This document shows positions 6,782-15,461 of a stretch of DNA of 64,000 nt, piece after piece (within the stretch, counting starts at the first letter, position 1; every line of letters begins with the position of its first letter). A model generated the notes under the pieces. That model did not search any database. It saw nothing but the letters and a program-made list of their open reading frames with translations, and was not told where the DNA came from. Source of the DNA: JACMLD01 sp044227095 (GTDB lineage: Bacteria > Bacteroidota > Bacteroidia > Chitinophagales > Chitinophagaceae); contig JBGAFV010000001.1 in NCBI GenBank assembly GCA_044227095.1, positions 3,472,001 to 3,536,000 on the forward strand, given 5' to 3'. Made by a program: the position numbers and the translations under genes.

Positions 6782-9700
6782 TAATTTTCTGTTCTTCTGT
6801 TGTTATCCCATAAAGCTTATAAACCAATTCATCTATTTTCAGTTCAAGCGCTGTAGTGCTTGCATTTGGTGTATCTTGTTTCTTTTCAATTATTTTTTTT
6901 ACAATAGATGATATTTCTTTAGAAATCTTATCATCAATTCGACAAGGGAAATTTTCTACATAGTGTCCAGGAAACTGTGCAAATGCTTTATTCTCCCCGC
7001 TTGTTTTGCTTATATGGAAGTAGGAAAACAAAGAAGAATTAAGTTGACCTAAAATGCAAAATAAATTTTCTTTTTGTTCCGGAATAATTAAGTATAAATT
7101 TTTTAAAGCCAATCTATTTTCTGTATCAGCAGTTGCAATAATACTGTTTCCAGTTCTTCTCATTAATATTTTGGGCTTTCTATACAATGACTCATTTGCA
7201 TTGCTTTTCATTTCTTTAGGAATGAAATTTATATAAGTTCCAGAATATTGAATAGTATAACGATTTATATCTCTCCCAAGTAAAATTTCCTGCCATCCTT
7301 TTTGTTTTGTTTCAGACAGCCATTTGTCATTCTCTCTTGTTTCAATTCCCCGATATACTAGCGCAAAATCCTTTATTTTTTTACTTTCCTTCTCCATCTT
7401 TTGAATGATAGGGCTTTGGGTAATTGTGTTAAACGGGTTGATTCCTAATTCAAATGATTTATCATAATCTCTGAAGTCTCCCGCTTTATAATGTAACAAT
7501 AATGGCGGCTTATTATATGCCAAGTTGCTGCCTAATAATATTACTGTTTCAACTATTTCATCGAATGCTGTATTTTTTAAATTTACTATTTGTGAAACGC
7601 TAACATTGCTAACTAGCTCTCTCATTTTGGTGAAGTATTTCCCGTCAAGCCAAGTATTAGGCATTATCAAAGTAAATATTCCAGACTTTTTAAGAATCTT
7701 ATTTACTATTAATTCGGTAAATAACGTATAAGTATTAGGGTTATATTCTGCTGTCTTATACAAATTGTTAATGATGTTTAATGCTCCAACGCCAAATACT
7801 GACTTAATCATAACTATATAAGGCGGGTTTGCAATTACCACATCAAAACCCTCAAAATCTCCGTTATTATTTAGTACTTCTGGAAATTCAAATCGCCACT
7901 CAAAGGCATTTTTATATATAACATTTGCCTTGGCATCATCAATTATTTTTTGTTGCGCTTCTACTTTTTTCTTTAAACTTTGTTTGTCTTTTTCTTGTGC
8001 TGTAGTAAGTTTTTGAGAAAATAGTTTGTTTGCAACATATTTATTTTGAAACTCCTCATTCAGTTTGTTTAATTTTTTTTGTTCTGTATTGTTTCTACCA
8101 ATATGGGTTACAAAATCCCCCTTAATATTTTCAATAACTTTGGTCAATTCTCTTTTAACATCACGACTTTTTTCATTTTTATAATCATTAACAAAGCCTC
8201 TATAAGCTTTTACATCGTATTTCTTAAGCGCTTTACTTAAATCAGAATCTAAAACAAAACGGCTTAGTAAACTATTCCCACACTTAATATTTATGTCAAT
8301 GTTTGGTAATGTCTCAAGTTCTAAATAATTGGTTTCCTCTTTATAATAAGCATTTTTTAATAGTTCTATCCATAAACGTAGTCGGCAAATCTTTACTGAA
8401 TTTGAATTTATATCAACTCCAAAGAGACAATTTTCTATTATTGTTTGCTTCTCATAAAACAGTGTTTTTTGTAACCGTTGCATGTCCTTATTTAAAGGCT
8501 TGCCATTTCTTAATTTATATTCAAGAATATTTGTCTTGGGATCAGTAATAATCAACTCATCATTTACAATCTCAATTTCATAACCACTTATACTATTACC
8601 ATCCTTATCAGCAAGTATTCCTAAATCTGCCTTTATACTAATAATTTCATTCAATGATGAAACTAAAAAATGACCTGAACCCACAGCAGGATCACAAATG
8701 CGAAGCGAATTAATTATTTCATTAGCTTTTAAAATTTCCTGGGTTTTAAAAAGTCTTGTAGTATAATTTCTTAGGTCTTCAAACTTGTCAAATTTAGTTT
8801 CTCCTTTCTCAGATAACGCTTCATTAAATTTCTGTACCACAGCCAAACGGATTGACTGCTTACACATATACATTGTAATAAACGCAGGTGTAAAAATTGA
8901 GCCATCCTTGTAGCCGTTGATCTTCTCAAAGACTTTTCCGAGTACGGATGCGTTAATAATTGTTTTATTGTCTTCTTGAACTTCGTCTGTTCCTTCACTG
9001 GCAAAATCATAGGCATCTAAAAAGTGAAATAAGTAATCAAGGGTAGGAAGTTTTTCACTTTTCTTTTTAGAGTCTTTTAAAATGGAATTTCCAATTAACT
9101 CAAGTAAGCCACTATTATCAAGAGAGTTTATTTTTATGGTTTGATCTTCTAATTCACTGATCTCAAAAAGAGAGCTATTCAGATAAGGCACGCGATTATA
9201 TTTCGCTTTAATTGCTTCACTTCTTTCACTTAAATTAACTGCAAGAACTTTATGAAAGAGTTTATATAATTCATCAAAATCTTTTAGCGTTTCGGTGTTT
9301 AAGAAGCGATAATCTTTGTTTCCTTCATGGTAAGTTATTAATTGCCCTTCCAATAGTTTAAGAAACAGAATCCTGTTTATCCAGGTGATACATAGTTCTA
9401 AGGAAACATTAAAAATTCTTTCTTCTTTGTTTTGACCGTAAATAGTTTGATCAGGTAACCGATGAAATGGATCATCAGTGATTAATGCATCTATTGTTAA
9501 TTCAAGAAGTGATGCAGCATTTCGTTTATCTTTTTTTCTGCGAATTATATTTTTATTATCTTCTTTAGCTTCTTCCAACCCTATTATGTGCAGTAATTCC
9601 TTATAAAATTTCTCATTCAAAGAATTGCTGTCATTGGGAGTAAGAATTTTTAACAAATGCTGCGGTGAAAGTATTTTTAACAATGCGCTTAATTCCCTGT

Positions 9701-10361
9701 CATCTTCCTTCTTATTATTTCGCAAAATGGCATCGTATTTTCTAATATCAAAATAAACACAAGGAATTTCAATATCTAAACTGCCAATGATTTTTGCTAC
9801 TTCCTCATAAAAAAATGGATTGTCTTTTTTGTCATTACCTTTTAATTCGTACAGCTTTTTTATCTGTGTGTTTCTGTATATGTGTTTATCAAAGAAATTT
9901 GCATCGATAATGTACCACTCATATACATTTGTAATTATTAGCTGCTTTAATTCGTTGTTTTCTTCTTTATTTCTTTCGTCTAAGTAGTAAAGTATAAGCT
10001 CATGAAGTGCTTTTTTATTTGGGTTATCAGCCGTAACCATTTCATTAGAATTGGCAGGTCTTTTAGCTTCTATAATAACCCCAACTTTATCATCGGTAGT
10101 TTTGCCTAAATGAATTACTAGGTCTTTTTTATCTTTAGTATTTATGGCATTAGTTTCTTTGTAGTAAGTGTCACGCAGAAAATCACGAAGATCATTTTTT
10201 AAGTGTTCTTCGCTTTCATCTTTTGGCCTTTTATCTATTATACTAATTTTGTCAAGTAGCTTTATAAGATTCGCTTTGAAAACATCAATTTCGCTTCTTA
10301 ATGGTTTTTGTTTTAAAAATGCCTTTAATGCTTTTTTAGGTTCTTGGGTTATTAGCTTCAT
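6768..10361 (-). CDS. Fused restriction endonuclease and N6-adenine methyltransferase (type IIG, Eco57I-like)
   Basis: This 1197-residue protein combines three parts. An N-terminal PD-(D/E)XK-type nuclease is suggested by Asp80 in KKDLVIHLG and by Glu98-Ala-Lys100. The gamma-class methylase core has motif I DPAVGSGHF starting at Asp557 and motif IV NPPY at 845-848. The C-terminal region (about 890-1190) is the likely target-recognition domain. Such enzymes modify and cut DNA with one polypeptide. No separate specificity or restriction subunit is nearby. BREX PglX and DISARM methylases are similar in size, but their partner genes are absent and the nuclease motif argues against them. It is part of a leftward operon with DUF4160 and Thoeris. 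Confidence 0.85.
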   Translation of the reverse strand: MKLITQEPKKALKAFLKQKPLRSEIDVFKANLIKLLDKISIIDKRPKDESEEHLKNDLRDFLRDTYYKETNAINTKDKKDLVIHLGKTTDDKVGVIIEAKRPANSNEMVTADNPNKKALHELILYYLDERNKEENNELKQLIITNVYEWYIIDANFFDKHIYRNTQIKKLYELKGNDKKDNPFFYEEVAKIIGSLDIEIPCVYFDIRKYDAILRNNKKEDDRELSALLKILSPQHLLKILTPNDSNSLNEKFYKELLHIIGLEEAKEDNKNIIRRKKDKRNAASLLELTIDALITDDPFHRLPDQTIYGQNKEERIFNVSLELCITWINRILFLKLLEGQLITYHEGNKDYRFLNTETLKDFDELYKLFHKVLAVNLSERSEAIKAKYNRVPYLNSSLFEISELEDQTIKINSLDNSGLLELIGNSILKDSKKKSEKLPTLDYLFHFLDAYDFASEGTDEVQEDNKTIINASVLGKVFEKINGYKDGSIFTPAFITMYMCKQSIRLAVVQKFNEALSEKGETKFDKFEDLRNYTTRLFKTQEILKANEIINSLRICDPAVGSGHFLVSSLNEIISIKADLGILADKDGNSISGYEIEIVNDELIITDPKTNILEYKLRNGKPLNKDMQRLQKTLFYEKQTIIENCLFGVDINSNSVKICRLRLWIELLKNAYYKEETNYLELETLPNIDINIKCGNSLLSRFVLDSDLSKALKKYDVKAYRGFVNDYKNEKSRDVKRELTKVIENIKGDFVTHIGRNNTEQKKLNKLNEEFQNKYVANKLFSQKLTTAQEKDKQSLKKKVEAQQKIIDDAKANVIYKNAFEWRFEFPEVLNNNGDFEGFDVVIANPPYIVMIKSVFGVGALNIINNLYKTAEYNPNTYTLFTELIVNKILKKSGIFTLIMPNTWLDGKYFTKMRELVSNVSVSQIVNLKNTAFDEIVETVILLGSNLAYNKPPLLLHYKAGDFRDYDKSFELGINPFNTITQSPIIQKMEKESKKIKDFALVYRGIETRENDKWLSETKQKGWQEILLGRDINRYTIQYSGTYINFIPKEMKSNANESLYRKPKILMRRTGNSIIATADTENRLALKNLYLIIPEQKENLFCILGQLNSSLFSYFHISKTSGENKAFAQFPGHYVENFPCRIDDKISKEISSIVKKIIEKKQDTPNASTTALELKIDELVYKLYGITTEEQKIIEGK

Positions 10362-10408
10362 ATAGGAGTAACTTCTAATGTTTTAGGCGCTAAATTTAAC
10401 TCATATAG

Positions 10409-10654
10409 CTATTCATCTGAAATTTTCTTTCCTGCCTCATTATTACGTAAATACTCTCTAAGTTCTCTATTCCAGTGGGCTAAAGACCAACAATCAACTT
10501 TGATAATATCTTCCCTCTTATAAGTCTTAAGAAGCTGGCTCATTACAAGCTGGTAAACTTCTTCTTCGCTGTCACTACTAAATTCCCTTACACCTGTTAA
10601 AGGTTTACTATTGGCCTTAAGATATACTCCAATATGATAATAATTCATTTCCAC
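10409..10654 (-). CDS. Hypothetical protein at head of the defence operon
   Basis: This 81-residue soluble protein is not recognised. It is rich in charged residues, with a beta-like start (YYHIGVYLKANS) and a helical middle (SEEEVYQLVMSQLL). It is 47 bases upstream of the type IIG gene in the same direction and just left of a leftward terminator. It may therefore be the first gene of the defence operon. A small regulator or inhibitor of the restriction enzyme is possible, but nothing in the sequence shows it. Confidence 0.55.
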   Translation of the reverse strand: MEMNYYHIGVYLKANSKPLTGVREFSSDSEEEVYQLVMSQLLKTYKREDIIKVDCWSLAHWNRELREYLRNNEAGKKISDE

Positions 10655-10687
10655 AATGCTAAAATACTTAGTAATTTATATTTAGCC

Positions 10688-10714
10688 AAAAAAAAAGCCG
10701 GGGGTAATCCCGGC
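10688..10714 (-). terminator. Rho-independent terminator, leftward
   Basis: On the minus strand GCCGGG pairs with CCCGGC around ATTACC, and nine T residues follow. It stops leftward transcripts before the defence operon, which implies that the operon has its own promoter in 10655-10690. Confidence 0.8.
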
Positions 10715-10851
10715 TCCCAAGTAGCTGCTTTAACGGCTATTCTATTGATCAATTAATGTGAAGGTAGCACCCAGGCAGAAGCCAGCAAGGGGAAAATCAC
10801 CAGAATAAAATGTTGTTTTCATCTTATATCTTTAGGGTTAAATAAAAGAAT

Positions 10852-11094
10852 ATGATCCAAATTTTTGAATTCAGTTGTTCAAGTAATGTTTCTTATCACG
10901 GATTTACAAATGAAATAACGGGGAGTAGGTTACCGACAAATGGTGTTTGTACTGGTAAATGGACACTAACAAAAACAATTGATGTTAATCCAAAAAATGA
11001 AAAGAATTCATCTTGGCTAAAGGAAGTATTGGCAGAAATTGAAAAGAATGGGTTTTATATTAGGAAAACAAAAATGGAATTTACTGAAAAGTGA
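10852..11094 (+). CDS. Hypothetical protein
   Basis: This 80-residue protein is not recognised. It runs rightward between leftward genes and is flanked by leftward terminators. A partial -7 box (TATCTTTA) lies about 20 bases before the ATG. The composition is ordinary for a small soluble protein, with two cysteines and a basic C-terminal half. It may be a small accessory protein of the prophage. Confidence 0.5.
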   Translation: MIQIFEFSCSSNVSYHGFTNEITGSRLPTNGVCTGKWTLTKTIDVNPKNEKNSSWLKEVLAEIEKNGFYIRKTKMEFTEK

Positions 11095-11102
11095 CACCCA
11101 AT

Positions 11103-11130
11103 AAAAAACCCCACTAAGAATAGCAGGGTT
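11103..11130 (-). terminator. Terminator after the leftward small lipoprotein gene
   Basis: On the minus strand AACCC and GGGTT enclose a smaller CTA/TAG helix, and six T residues follow. It lies 20 bases after the stop of the lipoprotein gene. Confidence 0.6.
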
Positions 11131-11150
11131 GAAACCAAAAAAGTAAATGA

Positions 11151-11264
11151 TTAGCCTCTTGGAGGTCTAACTATTGGTGGGTGTTCTGTGGGTGGCTTTG
11201 GCATATCCTTAGTACAGGAAGCAAGGGTAAATAGAGCTATAAGAGCGAATATTAATTTTTTCAT
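11151..11264 (-). CDS. Very small lipoprotein
   Basis: The product is 37 residues. A signal peptide with lipobox LASC (Cys17) is followed by only 20 residues rich in proline (KPPTEHPPIVRPPRG). The start at 11264 is preferred because it gives a clean MKKLIFALIALFTLASC signal; the longer frame runs into the upstream gene. The mature peptide would be anchored in the cell envelope. Phages can carry such proteins as lysis or exclusion factors, for example spanin-like lipoproteins with proline-rich stretches. That role is only a guess here. Confidence 0.6.
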   Translation of the reverse strand: MKKLIFALIALFTLASCTKDMPKPPTEHPPIVRPPRG

Positions 11265-11298
11265 TTTAGGGTGTTTTTGTTTTATAATGAGTCGTTGT

Positions 11299-11553
11299 TT
11301 ACTTAATGAAATTCCAAGCTTGTGTGATGTTATCGTGAAAGCAACCTGCTGAATAATCACTCATTGAATCATCATGATCATAAGTCTTTCTTGTCTTAAT
11401 GCAAGTGATTTCAGATGTTGGCTCATCCCTGCCATTAGGGTAAAAGGAAAGAACATTGTTCTTGTAAGTGATAAAGTATAAGCGGTTGCCATTCTTTTGA
11501 ACTTTCAAACCAGATAATTTTTCAATCTTTTTAACTGCGTTTGCTACTGTCAT
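11299..11553 (-). CDS. Hypothetical protein
   Basis: This 84-residue protein is not recognised. It begins with a helix (VANAVKKIEKLSGLKVQKN) followed by a beta-rich middle (RLYFITYKNNVLSFYP), which could be a compact alpha-beta domain. It precedes the small lipoprotein gene in the same direction by 35 bases and the two probably share a transcript. No motif gives a function. Confidence 0.55.
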   Translation of the reverse strand: MTVANAVKKIEKLSGLKVQKNGNRLYFITYKNNVLSFYPNGRDEPTSEITCIKTRKTYDHDDSMSDYSAGCFHDNITQAWNFIK

Positions 11554-11688
11554 AATTGTACTTTTTTAGTGTTTTTAATGCTGTATTAAATACTGCGTCA
11601 ACACGTCAAAAGTAATACATAACTAGCTCATAATCAAGTAAATGAGCGGTGATTATTTTGCCATTGCATCAAGATCATTATCAATGAC

Positions 11689-12570
11689 TTATGCAGCCAG
11701 ATGTTGGAAAATATGGGTTATAGTATTTACATTCCAACCATTACCCAACATTTTATACCTCTGTGTATTGCTTACACCTGCTGTATAATTATCAGGTACA
11801 GTTTGTAATCTCTCTGCTTCTACAGGGGAAAACTTTCTTATTAGTGGCTTATTACCTGTTCTTCTATCTATAAGAACATTGTAAGGAACTCCTTTGTACA
11901 GATTAGCCACGAGGCAGGAAGAACTTTTATTAGCTGTATCTGAATGATGATCAAAATTCCAATGTGTTCTACCACCTTTTACTTTTCTGTTCATGTAAGC
12001 TTTTTCCTTTTCGGATAGTTGAAGTTTTTTATCAAGGCTTTGTAATGGCAGTAGAATACTTTCTAATGTTATTGCTTTATCTGTTGGCTGAGTTACTCCT
12101 TCAATGTTTGTCCAATAAAGCCTTTTTCTATTTTGTCCACTAACCAGGGATGAGTTAATTTCAATTGGTTCTACTCCTAAACAGGCTGTAATAATATCTT
12201 CAAACTCTTTTTTCATTTTCACATTTTCCAACAAGAATTTTATATCGGGGTTCTTAAGCCTTAACTCCTTTAATACTCTTACGAATTCAAAGAATAGTTT
12301 GCTTCTTGGATCATTAAAGTTTAGTTGCTTGCCAGCAAAAGAAAAACCTTGACAAGGTGAACCACCAATTAATAAATCTATAGTTGGTAGATTTTCTGTT
12401 TTCAGCTCTGTTACTGATCCTAGTTGGATGGTATCGGGAAAATTATTTTGGGTAATTTTTATACAATACTTGTCTATCTCTGAAGAATAATATTCATCAA
12501 CGGTTATACCTGCTCTTAATAGGGCTATATGCCCACAGGACATACCGTCAAATAATGACAGAATTTTCAT
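11689..12570 (-). CDS. DNA (cytosine-5-)-methyltransferase
   Basis: This 293-residue enzyme transfers a methyl group to cytosine C5 in DNA. The motifs are in order: motif I LSLFDGMSCG at the N-terminus, motif IV GGSPCQGFS with catalytic Cys73, motif VI LLENVK, motif VIII SGQNRKRLYW and a C-terminal KMLGNGWNV. The target-recognition region between VIII and the end is short, as in phage orphan methylases. No partner endonuclease lies beside it, so protection of phage DNA from host restriction is the likely role. The start codon is preceded by AAATCCT, the motif seen before many genes of this prophage. Confidence 0.92.
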   Translation of the reverse strand: MKILSLFDGMSCGHIALLRAGITVDEYYSSEIDKYCIKITQNNFPDTIQLGSVTELKTENLPTIDLLIGGSPCQGFSFAGKQLNFNDPRSKLFFEFVRVLKELRLKNPDIKFLLENVKMKKEFEDIITACLGVEPIEINSSLVSGQNRKRLYWTNIEGVTQPTDKAITLESILLPLQSLDKKLQLSEKEKAYMNRKVKGGRTHWNFDHHSDTANKSSSCLVANLYKGVPYNVLIDRRTGNKPLIRKFSPVEAERLQTVPDNYTAGVSNTQRYKMLGNGWNVNTITHIFQHLAA

Positions 12571-12646
12571 AGGATTTGGGTTTAGGGATATGGATTTTCA
12601 GTAAGCCAGGTACAGCCTACTTAAGGGGAGAAAAGGAAGAAACTAT

Positions 12647-13342
12647 TTAATTAGAGGCTATGTAGTAATCCTTTTTAAGATCATAGCTTTTAGTATTTGC
12701 ACTGTAGATAGCAGCAGCTTTATTTAAACTTTCATCTTTCATTCTTCTGTAAGCAGTGCCATTGCCTACATCATGCCCTATGTGGGTACTTCTTAAGTAT
12801 GGCAGATAGTAATTAATAAAGCCAGTGGCATTTAACCTATAGGCATAATCTGCATCTTGTGTACCATAAGGATCATAATCTGTATTAAAGAAACCAATAG
12901 TATCAATTGCTTTACGTGGAATAAGGACATTCCCAAAGGCTGTAAATGTTGGATGAACGTTAAGCTCATTTAATGAACCCAAACCTTCTACACAATGTAT
13001 TCCTGCCATACCTGTATTTTGTATCCGGGTAGCAGCTTCTACCATTGCTTTAAGCCAGTTGTCAGGCATCAGAATATCATTAGCCAGAGTTACTACAGCA
13101 TCATAGCCAGAAGCTAGTTCAATGCCCTTGTTAATTGCATGGCTTATACCTTTGTTTTCACTGAAGGAAAATGATTGAGTAAAGTTGTAAGCTTTTGAAA
13201 TTGTTTCTTTGAATTTTGGATCACTGTTATTATCTATCCAAATAACATCAGCATCATAGCCACTATTGTAAAAATTTTGCTTGATACATTGTAAGGTTAA
13301 ATCAAGTCTGTTGCAGGTAATAAATATGCAAGCTATTTTCAT
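12647..13342 (-). CDS. Family 2 glycosyltransferase
   Basis: This 231-residue enzyme has the GT-A start of GT2 proteins (IACIFITCNRLDLT), a nucleotide-sugar binding stretch (DVIWIDNNSD), the ENKGISHAINKGIELASG segment and a DxD-like YDAVVTLANDI. The second half has the acceptor-side YDPYGTQDADYAYRL pattern. It should transfer a sugar from a nucleotide donor. Its stop overlaps nothing, and its ATG overlaps the stop of the LpxA-like gene by 4 bases, so the two are coupled. The acceptor is unknown. Confidence 0.85.
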   Translation of the reverse strand: MKIACIFITCNRLDLTLQCIKQNFYNSGYDADVIWIDNNSDPKFKETISKAYNFTQSFSFSENKGISHAINKGIELASGYDAVVTLANDILMPDNWLKAMVEAATRIQNTGMAGIHCVEGLGSLNELNVHPTFTAFGNVLIPRKAIDTIGFFNTDYDPYGTQDADYAYRLNATGFINYYLPYLRSTHIGHDVGNGTAYRRMKDESLNKAAAIYSANTKSYDLKKDYYIASN

Positions 13343-13902
13343 AGGGTTTCTTTTTGGTAAATGGTATAAAATGGATGCTTTGAATTTTCCCCAAGTAAAT
13401 GAGCCGGGTTGCCTACATAGGTTTTAAATGGTTCTGTTACTAATTTTTTAGTAACTACGGCTCCCATACCTACCATGCAGCCGGAATTAATTAAAGTATT
13501 TTGGTGTATGGTAGCATTTAAAGCAATGTTTGCATATTCTTTTACTACAGTATGTCCACCAACAATAGCACCTACAGAAATGGTTACATTATCTTCAATG
13601 ATTGCATCATGGCCTACATGGGATTTTGCCAGGAGAATACAATTTCTGCCAATTACCGTATCATTAATTGTTCCTGCATCAACTGTAACATGGTTGGTTA
13701 TTCTTGCACCATCTTTAATAATTACTGATTTGTAATTCTTATTCCAGTAATCCCGGTGTTCAGGTGGTGAACCAATTACTGAATATGCACCGATGTAAAT
13801 ATTTTTCCCAAGTGTAACACCGGGATAAATTAAAGCTGTTGGATCAATGTATGAGCTATCTTCTCTGTTATATGGCACTGAATACTCCATTAATGGTTTC
13901 AT
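13339..13902 (-). CDS. LpxA-like left-handed beta-helix acyltransferase
   Basis: This 187-residue protein is built from hexapeptide repeats (for example ALIYPGVTLGKNIYIGAYSVIG and later VTISVGAIVGG), which form a left-handed beta helix. It resembles the N-terminal helix of UDP-N-acetylglucosamine acyltransferase (LpxA), with the GSPPEH stretch in the same place, but lacks the usual C-terminal helical domain of about 70 residues. It probably acylates or acetylates a sugar or sugar nucleotide. It is coupled to a GT2 gene and near a second glycosyltransferase, which suggests a surface-glycan or virion-glycan role. Confidence 0.8.
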   Translation of the reverse strand: MKPLMEYSVPYNREDSSYIDPTALIYPGVTLGKNIYIGAYSVIGSPPEHRDYWNKNYKSVIIKDGARITNHVTVDAGTINDTVIGRNCILLAKSHVGHDAIIEDNVTISVGAIVGGHTVVKEYANIALNATIHQNTLINSGCMVGMGAVVTKKLVTEPFKTYVGNPAHLLGENSKHPFYTIYQKETL

Positions 13903-14107
13903 TAAATATTTTATTTATTCGTTTTTGTCTATCTTCTTGTATTGTGTATATACTACCCATAAATGAAATACGTTTCTTTTCTTTTTCTTCTGGATAGAGA
14001 TCGCAAACACCAGTAGCATGAGTAGTACCAGAAGAAGTAAAGGATTTAATATTTGGAATATCTTTCTCAGGGATATATTTAATAAATCCGGTTAAGGTTG
14101 CAGGCAT
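13868..14107 (-). CDS. Hypothetical protein
   Basis: This 79-residue protein is not recognised. It lies between the second glycosyltransferase and the LpxA-like gene, overlapping the latter by 35 bases. It has a basic central stretch (EEKEKKRISF) and no membrane segment. Its place inside a tight leftward run supports it being real. No function can be given. Confidence 0.5.
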   Translation of the reverse strand: MPATLTGFIKYIPEKDIPNIKSFTSSGTTHATGVCDLYPEEKEKKRISFMGSIYTIQEDRQKRINKIFNETINGVFSAI

Positions 14108-14116
14108 AAATAATAC

Positions 14117-15142
14117 TTAAGGATGGTTAATAATATGTTCAAATATTTGTTCTCTTAGCTCATTGATCTTTTCCAATGATCTGTTTTGTTTTACCCATTC
14201 AAAAAGAGCTTCTCCCTTTTCCTGTACAAGGGATGGATTTTTACTAAGCAGCTTAAATGTTTCTACCCAATCTTTATTATTCTTACAGAAGTAAGCAATG
14301 TCATTTGGTAAATCGTCTGAGTAAGGTGGAATAGCAGAGGCAACAAAAGCACATTTTTTAATTCCTGCTTCGTAAGCCTTAAGAGACGATTTAAACGTAT
14401 TGAAGGAATTATTTTCAAGAGGTGCAATAGCCACATCTATATTATCATAGTGAGACATATAGGCAGATAAATTTTTTGTTGACAGTCTCTTGTAGTTGGG
14501 ATTATGGAAATTGTTTGAACAAATTTTTTCCATTGTATCCCAAACATTAGTTATTCCTTTACTTTCTTGTGGGTTATTGTAACCTGCCAGCGTAAAATTT
14601 AAGTGAGGTAACCGGCTAAATAGATATTTAATTGTTTTTAAATCATGTTCATGGCTTGAGCCAGCTACATAACCAAAGCTTACCTTTTCGTTTTCTCTTG
14701 GGTTCTGTAATAGAAATTGATTTGCTTCACTATCATTAAATGGAACTGCATTGGGAATAACAAACACATTGCTATTAATTGGTAAAACTTTTTCTGCTAA
14801 TCTTTCAGTAGTGCATGTAACGGCATCAGCTAATTTTAGCATGTTTTCGATCTTACTACCAATCTGATTTTTGCTCCAATTAGGAAAAATGATGTGATTA
14901 GGTGGTAAATGCCAATAGTCATCAATGTCAACGACGATTTTAAAACCAAACTCCTTTCTTAATGCAAGAAGCTGATCTAATGGAATTGTAGGAAACCTAT
15001 TAAATGTTACCAGCTTTGAATTTTTTATTTCTTTATATTCACTGAAATTGAAACCCATATTTTCAAAAGGGTTGAATATCCTATGGAAACTGCAACCGTC
15101 ATGCAGGTTTACCATTGGAATAATTTTATCAATTATGCTCAT
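14117..15142 (-). CDS. Glycosyltransferase, GT-B fold (GT4-like)
   Basis: This 341-residue protein resembles group 1 glycosyltransferases. The N-terminal half has FKIVVDIDDYWHLP and DAVTCTTERLAEKV, followed by the VFVIPNAVPF hinge that is typical of GT4 enzymes. The C-terminal half has SFGYVAGSSHEHDL and VAIAPLENNSFNTFKSSLKAYEAG, the last matching the donor-binding E-rich motif. The start overlaps the membrane-protein stop by 4 bases. Donor and acceptor are unknown. It belongs with the GT2 and LpxA-like genes as a glycan-modifying set carried by the prophage. Confidence 0.8.
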   Translation of the reverse strand: MSIIDKIIPMVNLHDGCSFHRIFNPFENMGFNFSEYKEIKNSKLVTFNRFPTIPLDQLLALRKEFGFKIVVDIDDYWHLPPNHIIFPNWSKNQIGSKIENMLKLADAVTCTTERLAEKVLPINSNVFVIPNAVPFNDSEANQFLLQNPRENEKVSFGYVAGSSHEHDLKTIKYLFSRLPHLNFTLAGYNNPQESKGITNVWDTMEKICSNNFHNPNYKRLSTKNLSAYMSHYDNIDVAIAPLENNSFNTFKSSLKAYEAGIKKCAFVASAIPPYSDDLPNDIAYFCKNNKDWVETFKLLSKNPSLVQEKGEALFEWVKQNRSLEKINELREQIFEHIINHP

Positions 15143-15441
15143 AGCTTACTGATTAATTTGTTTAGGGTAACTGTAATTGTTCCTGAAACAAGGGAGTAGA
15201 TGATAACCTGAACCAGGTTAAAAGGTGAAAGACATAAAAGAAGTATCCAACAAACATGAACTGATAAACACATTGGGCAATCCAAAGGCTTAAGCCTGTA
15301 GTATGTGTACTTTGTTTGCTTTGTGTAAAGCCTGTAGAATAACCAGTATTTGAATTTTTCCACAAGCCCACTTAGCTCAATAAAAATGCTTGCCAGTGGT
15401 ACAAGCAGAAAGAGCATGAAATAAATTTCATTAGTTGTCAT
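15139..15441 (-). CDS. Small membrane protein with CPMC motif
   Basis: This 100-residue protein has an N-terminal membrane helix (residues 6-24), a basic loop rich in tyrosine and two further hydrophobic segments around CWILLLCLSPF and VIIYSLVSGTITV. A CPMC motif sits just before the second helix. It starts right after two copies of the ATCCTAT motif and is coupled to the GT4-like gene. Its size and topology would allow a holin, but no endolysin is beside it, so a partner of the glycosyltransferase or an envelope protein is equally likely. Confidence 0.55.
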   Translation of the reverse strand: MTTNEIYFMLFLLVPLASIFIELSGLVEKFKYWLFYRLYTKQTKYTYYRLKPLDCPMCLSVHVCWILLLCLSPFNLVQVIIYSLVSGTITVTLNKLISKL

Positions 15442-15461
15442 AGGATAGGATTAAAGGTTAA

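Noticed and set aside
6768..10361. BREX PglX or DISARM methylase
   Set aside because: No BREX or DISARM partner genes are present and the N-terminus has nuclease-like residues (Asp80, Glu98, Lys100).
11265..11360. N-terminal extension of the small lipoprotein
   Set aside because: The internal ATG at 11264 gives a clean lipoprotein signal, while the extension overlaps the upstream gene.
15139..15441. Holin
   Set aside because: Size and helices would allow it, but no endolysin is adjacent and the gene is coupled to a glycosyltransferase, so it is listed only as a membrane protein.
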